A stretch of 64,000 nt of DNA from Carposina sasakii (lineage: Eukaryota; Arthropoda; Insecta; Lepidoptera; Carposinidae). Position 1 is the first letter of the stretch; every line of letters begins with the position of its first letter. Positions 54,604-64,000 of this stretch are shown piece after piece. Below the pieces are notes generated by a model. The model was not told where the DNA came from, searched no databases, and saw only the letters and a list, made by a program, of their open reading frames with translations. The stretch is taken from contig CP053156.1 of NCBI GenBank assembly GCA_014607495.2, positions 2,728,001-2,792,000 on the forward strand. The letters are read 5' to 3'. Position numbers and translations under genes: made by a program.

Positions 54604-54720
54604 TAGTGGATATCCGTGACTCCGTCTGCGTGGACTGCAGAAAAAATAAAATATCGAAATTATCATCCGAGATAATAATATTTCCCGGGATAATGAATAG
54701 TAGCATATGTGTTATTCTGA
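54604..54720 (-). mobile_element. Helitron remnant
   Basis: CTAGTGGATATCCGTGACTC at the left is the inverted 3' end. ATCGAAATTATCATCCGAG and TTTCCCGGGATAATG follow. Confidence 0.6.
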
Positions 54721-54742
54721 TATGTAAGCTATATTATTATTA

Positions 54743-54887
54743 AGTCTTCTATGCTGCTCTGAGAGTGAAAAAAAATTTATAATACTACAGCTGCTTCTCT
54801 TTCAGGGATAATCCATACTGTACAAGTCAGTAGAGAGACAAGAGGGTCTTGGTATTTTGTAGGCGATGGGCTGACAACCTGTCACTA
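54743..54887 (+). repeat. Second copy of the 53985 repeat
   Basis: CTTCTATGCTGCTCTGAGAG ... TAGGCGATGGGCTGACAACC. It lacks the downstream tail of the first copy. Confidence 0.65.
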
Positions 54888-55079
54888 CTAAGATCTAGCG
54901 CGCACAGAGTTTTGGTGACTTGCGGTGCGTTTTTATAACCGCAAGGAAAAATAACCGGTGTTTGTACAATACGCGCACAGCGGTGAAATATCCGCACGTT
55001 TTTGCCATTCCAGTCTCCCACCCGCAGAAGACGCACGCCGAAAATGGACTACCACACTAAAATATGCGTCTGTGTGTAA

Positions 55080-55325
55080 TAGTTTTCATCGACCAATTGC
55101 AGTACTGTTTCCCAACTCCTAACCGTTAAGGAGTTCTGTAGCTTCATCACCAGCACAGCAGCATCAGATGTTGATTCAAGTAACACGTAAGCCCTACATA
55201 CTACTAAATAGTTTCCATTGACCAATTGCAGTACTGTATCCCAACTCCTAACCGTTAAGGAGTTCTGTAGCTTCATCATCAGCACAGCAGCATTAGATAT
55301 TGACACCCTGAAGCATATACCTGAG
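55080..55325 (-). repeat. Two tandem copies, period 129 bp
   Basis: GACCAATTGCAGTACTGT occurs at 55091 and 55220, each followed by AACTCCTAACCGTTAAGGAG and GTAGCTTCATCA. The open minus-strand frame here simply reads the repeat twice. Confidence 0.85.
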
Positions 55326-55364
55326 TAAGACATGATTACGTAACAAAAGCACCATACGAGCATA

Positions 55365-55585
55365 CAATTTTCGGTGGTTGCCCTAGATTTCTCCTGGATC
55401 CCATCATCAGATCCTGACCTGGTGAAAATGGGACCACCTCAGAAGTGAACTCTATCCAACCAAAAAAAATTTTTGTAATCCGTTTATAATTGACGGAAAT
55501 ATCGGTGAACATACATAAAAAAATATATATTATACATACAGACGAATTGAGAAATTCCTCCTTTTTTTGAAGTCGGTTAAAAAGT
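55365..55585 (-). repeat. Copy of the ACCGACTTCAAAAA repeat
   Basis: Minus-strand relative of 38572-38800, ending TTTTTTTGAAGTCGGTTAAA at about 55562-55581. Confidence 0.65.
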
Positions 55586-55589
55586 CACT

Positions 55590-55805
55590 GGATATTTCTA
55601 TTTTAAACTCGCTACAAATGCGAGTAACTCTGATTTTATCTTTTTCCTTTCTACGATAATACGTTAAAACATCTTTGCTCCGAAGAATTTAGACACGCCC
55701 TTTATAGCTGCTTACCAACGTACTGCAGGGTCTAAGGGGATCGTTTGGAAAATCAAACACCCCATAATAGACTCAGCAGTTTAAAAACATTTATTGTTAT
55801 CCATA
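55590..55805. other. Unassigned stretch
   Basis: Nothing recognised. Confidence 0.3.
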
Positions 55806-55809
55806 TTTA

Positions 55810-56070
55810 TAAATTGCCGCGTTATGCCGGCACAGTAGAATTCGTATCACCCCATTTCTGCCCGTGGGTATCGGGGTTTCCGGGAGGTGGACAGAGTGCC
55901 TCCCGTGTTGACAACATAGTTCAAAATACAAACTGCGATCACCAACCTGCCTGCCCAGCGTGGTGGCTATGGGCTAAATAAAACCCCCCCATATCAGTGC
56001 ACAGCCTTGTGTCGTGCTCTGGGGGAGCTATACGTCTAGCAGTGGACTACATTAGGCTAATGACGAAATT
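55810..56070 (+). mobile_element. RTE-type LINE 3' end
   Basis: CCGCGTTATGCCGGCACAGT ... GGGCAGAGTGCC-like sequence ... CTGGGGGAGCTATACGTCTA, a diverged copy of 11230-11483. Confidence 0.7.
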
Positions 56071-56104
56071 CTTAAAAGTAAAAGTGATTAAGTGATGTAT
56101 GATG

Positions 56105-56954
56105 ATGTATATGTCGTGGCCATATTGTTAAATTGATCATTTCATGAAATGGTCGAGCATTTCATGAAGTGGTCGCATTTCATGAAGTGGCCAATTCAAT
56201 TTGACCAGATCGTTAAATCGTCTACATTCACGATTTTGTCATCCACGTTTGGCCAAATCGTATTAACAGGGTGTCCATAAAATCCGAATGTGGTAAGAGC
56301 TTATATAAATAAATATATACCGTACACCATATATAAGTATACAATAAGGTATGATGGTATGATTTTTTTTGCTATTATTTATGTGATATTTTCACAATAT
56401 AATATTTAAAAACATAAAAGACTTTACAAAAGCGATTCGCATCTGGCATATCGCCGGACGCTGCCTGGGCACGCTCGCTCCGCTCGCTCGGCTCGTGCGT
56501 CATTTGTCATAGTCTACCTAACCTAACCTAACCTAACCTATCGTATCTAAGGTTTTGTTTAACAATATTATTATAAACCACCATTAAGTCTAATATACAT
56601 TATACAATATAACACACTATCCGTGAACTTCTTCTGCATAGTCACCCTACTCTCTTTAATTTGTTTTATAACCTAAAAAGAAAAATCCGCCATCTTCACA
56701 CATAAATAAAACGCGCGCAGCGCCTCTACCGTGATTCATGTAACTATTTTACGATATGATCAATAATCTTGACCACTTCATGAAATGATCGGCGTTTAGT
56801 TGCCATATCGAGAAACGATTTTTAATCATCGATCTGCCCAAACCATATCATGATGTGGCCAATAGATAGTTGAACTTTTCATGAAATGCGACCATTTCAT
56901 GAAATGCTCGACCATTTCATGAAATGATCAATTCTACGATATGGCCACGACATA
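56105..56954. mobile_element. TIR element with reiterated CATTTCATGAAATG palindromes
   Basis: Ends GTATATGTCGTGGCCATAT and its complement define inverted arms of about 90 bp. Each arm contains three copies of a CATTTCATGAAATGGTCG motif whose core TTTCATGAAA is itself palindromic. The centre (56515-56540) has nearly five CCTAA units and a CpG-rich word GCTCGCTCCGCTCGCTCGG. No transposase. Confidence 0.8.
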
Positions 56955-59010
56955 TACACACTGGCACCAGGCACTTTGATAGTAATAACATTTTTAGCAA
57001 TAAGCTGTATGGCTTCACCAAAGGGCGGTCTACTACCGATGCGGGAGTTGAGTTGCTAAGACACATTGTCGGCGCTTGGGAGGAGTTACTTGACGCACTG
57101 GGAGTGTTCTGTGACTTGTCAAAAGCGTTTGATTGTGTCCACCATGAAATATTAATCCGAAAATTAGAACATTATGGTATACGGGGTGGGGCCCTCTGTC
57201 TTCTGATGTCCTATTTGAACGATAGGATTCAGAAGGTAGATGTGAACAGCAAACGATCACCGAGATCGCGCGTCACAATAGATGTCCCACAAGGTTCAAT
57301 CCTTGGTCCGTTTCTTTTCCGTATTTATATAAATGATTTGCCCTAGTTTGTTTGCATGAAATAGTATTGTTTGCAGATGACACCTCCTTACTATTTAAAG
57401 TAAAGAGGCAGCTCATCGTATATGACGTGGTGAACAGTGCTCTCTCTAAAGTGTTACATTGGTTTAGTAATAATAATCTTGTCCTAAATAGTAGGAAAAC
57501 AAAATTAATAATATTTTCTACTCCCAACGTGAAACAAGTTAGAACTGATGTTTACATAGGCGACGAGACACTGGATCAAGTGGATTCGACTGTTTTCTTG
57601 GGCATAACTTTGGATGCCAAAGTACAATGGGGTCCTCACATTGAAAACTTAGTTCTGCAGCCTACGCAGTTAAGAGAATTCGTCTACTGACAGATGTCGA
57701 GATTGCTAGAATTGTTTATTTTATCTATTTCTATAGTATAACGACGTATCTATTTGTATTTTATTATGGGGAAGCGCAGCTGATTGGGAGTCAATATTTA
57801 TTTTGCAAATAAGAGCTGTCCGCGCAATTCTAAACTTAGGGTCCAGGGTCACATTATAATATGTTCATAAGAATTTGGATAAATTTAATAAAATGTCTGA
57901 TGTGCACAATGTAAATACAAGAGGTAAGAGCAGACTTGTTGCTTATGTGTCCCGTCTCCGCAAAGTCAGTAAATCATTCATGGGTCAATGTATACTTTTC
58001 TACAACAAGCTTCCAGATACACTCAAAGGGCTACCTATCTGTAAATTGAAATACATTGTGAAGAAAAAACTTTGCATGAAAGAATATTATACAGTATTAG
58101 AATATTTAAATGATAGCGAGCCATGGAAGTGAACTTTTATATTTAGCTTAGTAGGTAAAGTTAATATGTGTTGGTGAATGTGACCAGAAGCGCTATTGTG
58201 TATCATGCGTGACTTCTTCAATCTAATGTTATTACCAGATATAGGTATTATATATTTAAGTTCTGAATACCACGTTTACCGTCGACTTGTAGTATTGTAC
58301 ACAAATATAATTTTTTATACTTTATAGTTTAGTTTAGTAGATACTTATTTGACATTGACTTGTACTCTGTGTACACATTTTTTTATTTTATACAGTTTTA
58401 ATTTGACATGGACCTGTACTGTATTGTGTAAGTGGGTATGTAATTTATATGAATTTGATTAAATAGTATTATGATAATTGAATTTATACACACTAAGTGA
58501 GTTAAGTGTTACTATGATTATCTGATATCTAATCCAATGTAAGATTCTTTTGTTAATATGTTACTTAGTTTTAACTGTGTCGCTGGGGACTTTCTTGCTA
58601 TTTCTTCTTCCAAGCAATGACACTTCACTGAAATAGTGTAACAGTAATAGTAGAATCATGCGGTGTGTCAGATCTAATGTTGGTTTTGCCATAAAGGAGA
58701 ACTGTCTAGCAGCACTCCTGTATTTCGTCTTTAGGCGACCTTAACTCTTATTAGCTCCACATTGGTGGCTATTAAGCCCCGAATCGCCAACTTATGTCAG
58801 ACAGACCGTCATAAATCGCACCCTGGGGTGGTGACCATTGCCAAAGCAAAAGCTTTGCGATTAAATTTTTTAGGTTGGTGAAATTCACCTTCTTTTTCTG
58901 TTTGATAGCGGTTTCATTTTGGGGTGCGAACATAGAAAGTAACATATAAAATGACCATCGACAAACTAGTTGTTAATGCTTTCATGTCGAATAAATGATT
59001 TTGAATTTGA
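56955..59010 (+). mobile_element. Non-LTR retrotransposon, 5'-truncated
   Basis: Starts in the RT fingers directly at the edge of the TIR element and ends GAATAAATGATTTTGAATTTGAA at about 58988-59010. The 3' untranslated part is about 870 bp and contains GCACCCTGGGGTGGTGACC. Confidence 0.75.
56970..58132 (+). pseudogene. LINE reverse transcriptase, broken
   Basis: First frame to 57346: LYGFTKGRSTTDAGVELLRH, then FCDLSKAFDCVHHEILIRKL with the motif A Asp, and VPQGSILGPFLFRIYINDL. It stops at TAG and continues in another frame (from 57352) with VLFADDTSLLF carrying FADD, NNLVLNSRKTKLIIF and FLGITLDAKVQWGPHI. A break follows near 57690. The C-terminal segment (57875-58132) reads HNVNTRGKSRLVAYVSRLRK, FYNKLPDTLKGLP and YTVLEYLND. 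This is a jockey/CR1-like LINE; both catalytic motifs remain but in different frames. Confidence 0.85.
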
Positions 59011-59014
59011 ACAG

Positions 59015-59510
59015 GCCAAACCCTTACAGCAGAACCCTCAATGGGACCTCCCCAGCCACGACTAAGTAATTCGGGCATTCTCTCAGGCGATAGGCTAGCA
59101 ACTTGTCTCTAATAATTATATCTATCTCCGAAATGGCACACGCTAGAAACATGGCTGTGGGATCTCGCCACCTAATTTCGGTAATACAGCCGTTTAAATA
59201 TACGTATAAAAATTGCTAAAAATGTCTTGGTCCAAACAATATACGAGTATACTCACGAGTATCCTAAAATTTTTCTTCCTTTCCACGTAGACAGTCACTT
59301 AAAATTATACTTTTGTATATTACAACTTGAATAAGAGCCGACAGCGTTCCCTCGGCACCTGCCTTAAATTAAAATCGTGACCGGAGAGAGGAAAGATTAC
59401 ATTTGGGCTAGTAAAAATATACTTTAATTTTAAATTCAAAGAGTTTTAACCAATTAAACAGGCCATACGCATACGATCCTTTTCCGAGTTGATATCGTTT
59501 GCAGTGTGAC
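59015..59510. other. Dispersed repeat fragment then unassigned sequence
   Basis: 59040-59110 (GACCTCCCCAGCCACGACTA ... TCTCAGGCGATAGGCTAGC) belongs to the family at 20820 and 28680. The rest is unassigned. Confidence 0.4.
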
Positions 59511-59516
59511 CCTAAG

Positions 59517-59720
59517 CATAGAGGAATAAGATGTCATAGAGTGTTTATGACCTACTAAGTGCCTCAATGTACCATGAGACTTTCTGGTACCTTACAATTC
59601 CAGGCCGTCAAGGCAACTTAGATTGCATTACTGTAATGTACTACATTACTCATGTACCTACTGTAATGTACAGGCAGTTAGTAGGACATTAGCACTCTAT
59701 GACATCTTATTCCTCTATGT
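59517..59720. mobile_element. 204-bp MITE with 27-bp perfect ends
   Basis: CATAGAGGAATAAGATGTCATAGAGTG (59517-59543) is matched by its exact complement at 59693-59719. CCTAAG flanks both sides (59511-59516, 59721-59726). The interior repeats TACTGTAATGTAC. Confidence 0.85.
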
Positions 59721-59729
59721 CCTAAGCGA

Positions 59730-60860
59730 TTGGTTACCGGCCAGTCGCAAACAAAGTCAGCCCGCGGGTGCGCCTCAGACACTTTCCAATTTATACCTCC
59801 CATATTCAGATAACTATAAATATCCACAAGTTATACCGAGGGAAGAGCACAAATCTTCGGATTAGAGTTAATTTAGGTATATTGCCACGAAGCCCGAGGG
59901 AAACGATAAATTTCTCCTCGAAGATTCCCGTAGAAATGTGCCTTGAGCATTGTACTGATATTAATGATACAATCGACGATTTCAACTTCAGACCAAATGG
60001 GAAAATGTTGGTGAGAAATACACACTGCTGCCTAATTTATTTGAGGCTGGGCGTCACTATAATGTATGCATCATGGATGATTTTAAAACATCTTGATAAG
60101 TTGATAGCATTAAATTTTTCAGAGCCAGCATTAAAATTTGTATTTTTATTATGAACAAATCATAGTATTGTTGTTTTAGGTGCAAGTATCCCCCATCACA
60201 CCAATATTAGAGTTCTCTTTAAAGGGGCGTCTTAATCTTGGCTACAGCCCAATGCATAACTCTCAAAAGACTCTAAAGTCCCGTGAATTTCAAAACAGAT
60301 ATACCTACCTACAATCATCCGTAGGTAGTAAACCTTTGTATTCCTTGAATTTATTTAGCAATTAGTGTATTTTTAAGACAGGGTTCTTTTGACCATAGAT
60401 ACTGCAACCAGATGTTGGTTTTTACGTAATAGGCCTTGTATTGTTTAGTTAGTAGGAAAGGTACCCATTTGTTTTACTTTTGACATGGGATTCTTGTGAA
60501 AGCAGCAACTCAGCTTGTAATATGGTGAGCAGATGTCGCACCAGGAAAAAGGCCCTCGTACTATTTTAAGTAAGTTGTAGCGTGGCAATAGGGGTGGTCA
60601 GTCGGATCCCTGTCCAGTTAGTTATAATCAGACACTTGGGTCAGGTGGACCCTTGCCTAGTTTGTATAAGTCGTACGTAATATGTAAGTCGGGCTTTAGT
60701 CTCAATACACTATAATATTTCTCTGCCCTGTGATTCCAGTTTTATTTATATTAAAACCGTAGTCGTATAACCTAGACAAAGGCGATACTACAGACATTAA
60801 AAGGGCACTGAGAGAAATTACTAACTAGACTTCGATATTTTACGTCTGACAATATAAGCA
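59730..60860. other. Unassigned stretch
   Basis: Overlapping frames at 59623-59865 and 59768-60154 are not recognised and are not called genes. Confidence 0.3.
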
Positions 60861-60869
60861 ACATATATA

Positions 60870-61235
60870 TATATATCTTCTTCCTGCCCTGTTCCCAATC
60901 TTTTGGGGTCGGTGCAATATGTAGGTACTCTTCTTTCATTCATCCCTATTATCCGTCATCTCGTTCTCATGTCTACCTCTTCCTCGATAACCATCTTACT
61001 TCGGACACGGCTTAACGCAACATATAATTACACGACTTAACACAATTATCTTCATAAGCCTATTGCAATCCACTACTGGACGTAAGCCTCCCCTGCCATA
61101 GGGTGATTTTGTTACTAAAAAGTTCCACTGTCTGTTTTTTGGCGGCTCCATCATCAGACCCTCGTTTCCTTTATATTATGTGTAGCTGACCAAAATTCTC
61201 TATAAAAATCTAAAAACGGTCTACTCGTGCCTATT
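60870..61235 (-). mobile_element. RTE-type LINE 3' ends and dispersed repeat, inverse of 39110-39500
   Basis: CTTCTTCCTGCCCTGTTCCC, CATCTTACTTCGGACACGGC and CAATCCACTACTGGACGTAA are complements of the 39250-39500 sequences in the same order. Continuous with 61704-61800 across the MITE. Confidence 0.7.
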
Positions 61236-61238
61236 ATA

Positions 61239-61703
61239 CAGGATGATTTTTGGTCGTCAACGTTCCCGAAAACTACGGAATCTCCTCATCATCACGATCA
61301 TTTTTCTCCATGGAAGCACACCTGGGAAGTGTCTGGTTTTCAAAATATTAGGGTCCAAAGTTGAGTAAATAGACAGCGTTTTTCTGCATAAATGCACATT
61401 GACGCGTTTAGCAAGATTTTTTCACAAGAAATAATTAATATCTGTCTATGAAAAAACTAGCATAAACACTGGACACTATAAATTACAAATTTATTAATAA
61501 AGAAATGGAAAAAATTCCTCACCTATAAATATAAATAATAATATAAATATAAATAGCTATAAATTACGCCCGATCAAGTAATTAATTTTTTTTTCTTTCA
61601 AAAAAATTTACGTCGTTTGCCAACATTTTTATTGGCATAAACTTACTTTATTTGATGTAGAGTACGTATCCTTCGTTAAGGGTGGCCACGAAAAAACACC
61701 CTG
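61239..61703. mobile_element. TA-flanked MITE with nested SINE-tail insertion
   Basis: CAGGATGATTTTTGGTCGTC to CACCCTG. Inserted at TA; the uninterrupted site is at 39119-39143. Inside, 61487-61556 is a 70-bp SINE-tail insertion flanked by CTATAAATTAC. Confidence 0.85.
61487..61556 (-). mobile_element. Extremely 5'-truncated tRNA-like SINE insertion
   Basis: Minus strand: AT-rich lead, GGTGAGGAATTTTTTCC, then ATTTCTTTATTAATAAATTT. The 11-bp duplication CTATAAATTAC at 61476-61486 and 61557-61567 shows retroposition. Confidence 0.75.
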
Positions 61704-61960
61704 TATTTGAGGATATCCCTAGATGCCTTGGAAATGCAAAATCCATCATCAGATGTTATGTTTTAAGACCAAAATCTATTTGTAGGTGATCCCCACTTCA
61801 TTTGCAACGCAGAATCAGACACTAATTTAACCATGAGCAGTATAACTTAAAGTACCTGTAACAGACTACATGAACATGAATGAGATGAATATGGGACCAA
61901 CTTGGAAGCATACCATGACCAAATTTATCATATAACGGTGTCAATTTAAAAAACTAAAAA
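61704..61960 (-). repeat. Copy of the ACCGACTTCAAAAA repeat
   Basis: GATATCCCTAGATGCCTTGG, CCATCATCAGATGTTATGTT and GGGACCAACTTGGAAGCATA are shared with 38900-39115 and 63350-63480. Confidence 0.65.
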
Positions 61961-61964
61961 GCTG

Positions 61965-63335
61965 TTTAAATTTTACGATGATCATAAAAATGAATTATTA
62001 CGACGTACGAACTCCAGTGGCTCCGGTGAGGTAATAATAATGTCACCGTATTAAAAAAATACTGGAAAATGACCTTTTCTACCTTTGGGTTTAAAGTCAG
62101 TTAATTTTGTAATGTTTTTAAAATCACCTAATAAATGAATACTAAAATACGTGTATATTTCATAATTCAATATCCAATCCTTGGCATTGTCAAAGTCTAA
62201 AACCCTGATAAAATAGATTTCACGTAATTCGCACACTAGTTTTTGAAAAAGCTTACCAACAGCTATAAAGGGTATCCTATGTTTTTTAACAAGTCCTAAG
62301 CCAAAGGTGATATGACATTGCATAGGAATCTTTTACTCATGATGCTTCAACTCGTCTTTCCATTCGTTTTATCTTTCTGTAGCGATTGCACTACTTAAAC
62401 GACTAACATGGCCGGCAACTGTCCACCTTTTTGGTAGGCGATACCCATCCTGATGCATCTGAACTGTAGGTCAATCGATAGACTAATAATACACATATCG
62501 GCAAGTGACGTTATAAGATCATAGGAAGGGAACCGTTCCTAAATGAACTAAGTTCTTCCAGGCACTGTCATGTACCAATAAGTGTAATATTTTTCAGAAA
62601 AAAATGTCTAAATTGATGTTCATGGCCTAAACTCATGAGATCTTGGCCTTCAGTTCAGAAACCGAGAACAGTTACGAGTAACTGCGATAAACCCGAGTAG
62701 CTTGAAATACGCTTGATGATAACTGCCTCAATTGCTATAGGCGAGCGCCACGGACAAATTTATTGGTCAGTTTAAGCTCTTTAAGTTTTTTTAAGTAGCT
62801 TATTAAATCACGTGACGCAGTATTATTTTGAAAGTTAGGGGCTATGGCAAAAACATATTTCTTGACCATTCCATTAATAAAGGTTTATCATTTCTTATAT
62901 GTATCAAAGCAAGTAATTTCCGGATGGGGTAATATAAAGGTAGCTAACGAGGTGCACTTTCACATGTGAAAAGGTAGTTTTTCGAGATTTTACTATAGCT
63001 GCGAGATCTTAAAGGAGATACCATGGCCACTACGTTTTATGCTAAGAAAAAACTCACTAGGAAGCAGGAGTGTTCCTTAAATTTGGTTAAAGTTTTCAAG
63101 TTCTTATAAATAAACAGTACGTATGATGTTCTCCTGTATTTATAATTCCGCTTTGTAATAAATTTCAGTGGAGAGATTAACAATTTCGGTGGTTTGATAA
63201 TAATATCGGTGGCGATTGAAATTTTTAAATGCAGATATCTCAAGAGATAATACGTTTTTAATGACTAAATATTATATATTTTTAGCTATTACTTCGAATA
63301 CAAAAAAGTTATAGAAAGTGGATATAAAATTTCGC
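61965..63335. other. Unassigned stretch
   Basis: About 1.4 kb with short frames only. Nothing recognised. Confidence 0.3.
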
Positions 63336-63339
63336 CATA

Positions 63340-63600
63340 TAAACTAAATTCACCCATATCCCTAGATGCCTTGGAAATTCCATCATCAGATGTTATGTTT
63401 TATATGTAGGTGATCAAAACGCTCAGTAAAAGTATAAAAACAGACTACATGTGGTGAATATGGGACCAACTTGGAAGCATACCATGACCACATATAAAAA
63501 AAATTGAAATCGGTTCATAAACGACGGAGTTCTGAGGTAATACACATTAACAAAAATTAAGACCTCTTTTTTTAAAGTCAGTTAATAAATTAATAGAATA
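63340..63600 (-). repeat. Copy of the ACCGACTTCAAAAA repeat
   Basis: CCTAGATGCCTTGGAAATTC ... CTACATGTGGTGAATATGGG ... CGACGGAGTTCTGAGGTAAT, close to 38800-39110 in inverse orientation. Confidence 0.7.
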
Positions 63601-63604
63601 CTAC

Positions 63605-63850
63605 ACATCAATATCCAATCCATATCTAAAACATAAAATAGCTGTAGTTTTTTTATATAAAGGGTATGTATCGCCGATATTTGGCTTTTACTCCTTGTCT
63701 TTTTATTAATAATCCACCAACTGGCTGTTACCCAAATACAAAATGTCATAAACGAGATCCCACAGCCGAGATGAGTTGTAATAAAATAACTGAATTACGA
63801 AACAAATTTATCAGTCCACTTTTCAACAACTGACTCTTGTTTGTTACAGG
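63605..63850. other. Unassigned; ends in a candidate 3' splice site
   Basis: No gene is seen. CTGACTCTTGTTTGTTACAG at 63831-63850 is a pyrimidine-rich tract ending in AG, a plausible splice acceptor for the exon that follows. Confidence 0.4.
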
Positions 63851-63911
63851 TAAATTCCAGTGCCAGTAAATTGTGTAGAGATTTAACAATGTGAAGTTGT
63901 GATTATGCATA

Positions 63912-64000
63912 ATGTTCAATGCATCCGGCGACGTTGAAGGATGCGACGTGAACATTGGCCAGGCCGGCCTCGCCGACAACGTTACTGGCACCGAAGACGG
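63912..64000 (+). CDS. Candidate start of a host gene (truncated by window end)
   Basis: The frame opens MFNASGDVEGCDVNIGQAGL and runs open to the window end (29 codons plus two bases). Codons are strongly G/C-ending (GCC, GGC, CTC, GAC), unlike everything else in the window. The ATG has A at -3. A plausible acceptor (CAG at 63848-63850) would start the exon 62 bases earlier, with a short upstream frame (ATG at 63890, TGA next) before the main ATG. An ATG at 63906 in another frame stops quickly. I do not recognise the protein. The large TE-rich upstream region could be its first intron or its intergenic space. Confidence 0.5.
   Translation, partial: MFNASGDVEGCDVNIGQAGLADNVTGTED

Noticed and set aside
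56515..56540. Telomere or former chromosome end
   Set aside because: Only about five CCTAA units, located inside a TIR element, so it is part of a transposon core.
60180..60365. 61-codon frame after a possible splice signal
   Set aside because: No codon bias or motif; sits in AT-rich unassigned sequence.

Overview
The window reads as a repeat-dense, AT-rich nuclear segment of an insect, most likely a moth or butterfly. The grounds are repeat families I recognise from Lepidoptera: RTE-type LINE tails ending in TGATGATGA, Helitrons with a CGCGACTTCGTCCGCG 3' hairpin and CTAG end, an irritans-type mariner, jockey/CR1-like LINE fragments, and short CCTAA runs matching the insect telomere unit. 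No complete host gene is visible. The only convincing host coding signal is at the last 90 bases (63912-64000, + strand), where a GC-rich reading frame opens just after a plausible splice acceptor. The rest looks like intergenic or intronic DNA filled by mobile elements.

The most informative objects are three DIRS-like tyrosine-recombinase retrotransposons. A partial + strand copy lies at 1-1975. It converges on a minus-strand copy (2201-9775) that is split by a 2,539-bp CACTA-like transposon. A second, nearly identical minus-strand copy lies at 33497-38318 and lacks that insertion, so it supplies the empty site. Each minus-strand copy encodes Gag-like, RT/RNase H/methyltransferase-like and tyrosine-recombinase proteins, with terminal inverted and internal complementary repeats. 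Comparing the copies suggests that gag is spliced: a 44-codon first exon, a ~0.6-kb intron holding a 115-bp tandem array, and an in-frame second exon. Each array unit carries its own 27-codon reading frame. Both copies are dead through different RT deletions, nonsense changes and frameshifts.

Between and after these copies, 9.8-33.5 kb and 38.3-63.9 kb hold layered insertions. They include Helitrons (one with a helicase remnant, two joined head to tail), foldback and TA-flanked MITEs, RTE fragments inserted twice into the same 14-bp target, a tRNA-like SINE family with a built-in T-run, a broken mariner, several 5'-truncated LINEs, and tandem arrays of 98, 115, 129, 177 and 230 bp. Nested copies and internal empty sites allow several insertions to be ordered without outside data.

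All domain calls are by eye from motifs. Family names rest on recognition rather than a search, and boundaries of degenerate repeats are approximate.
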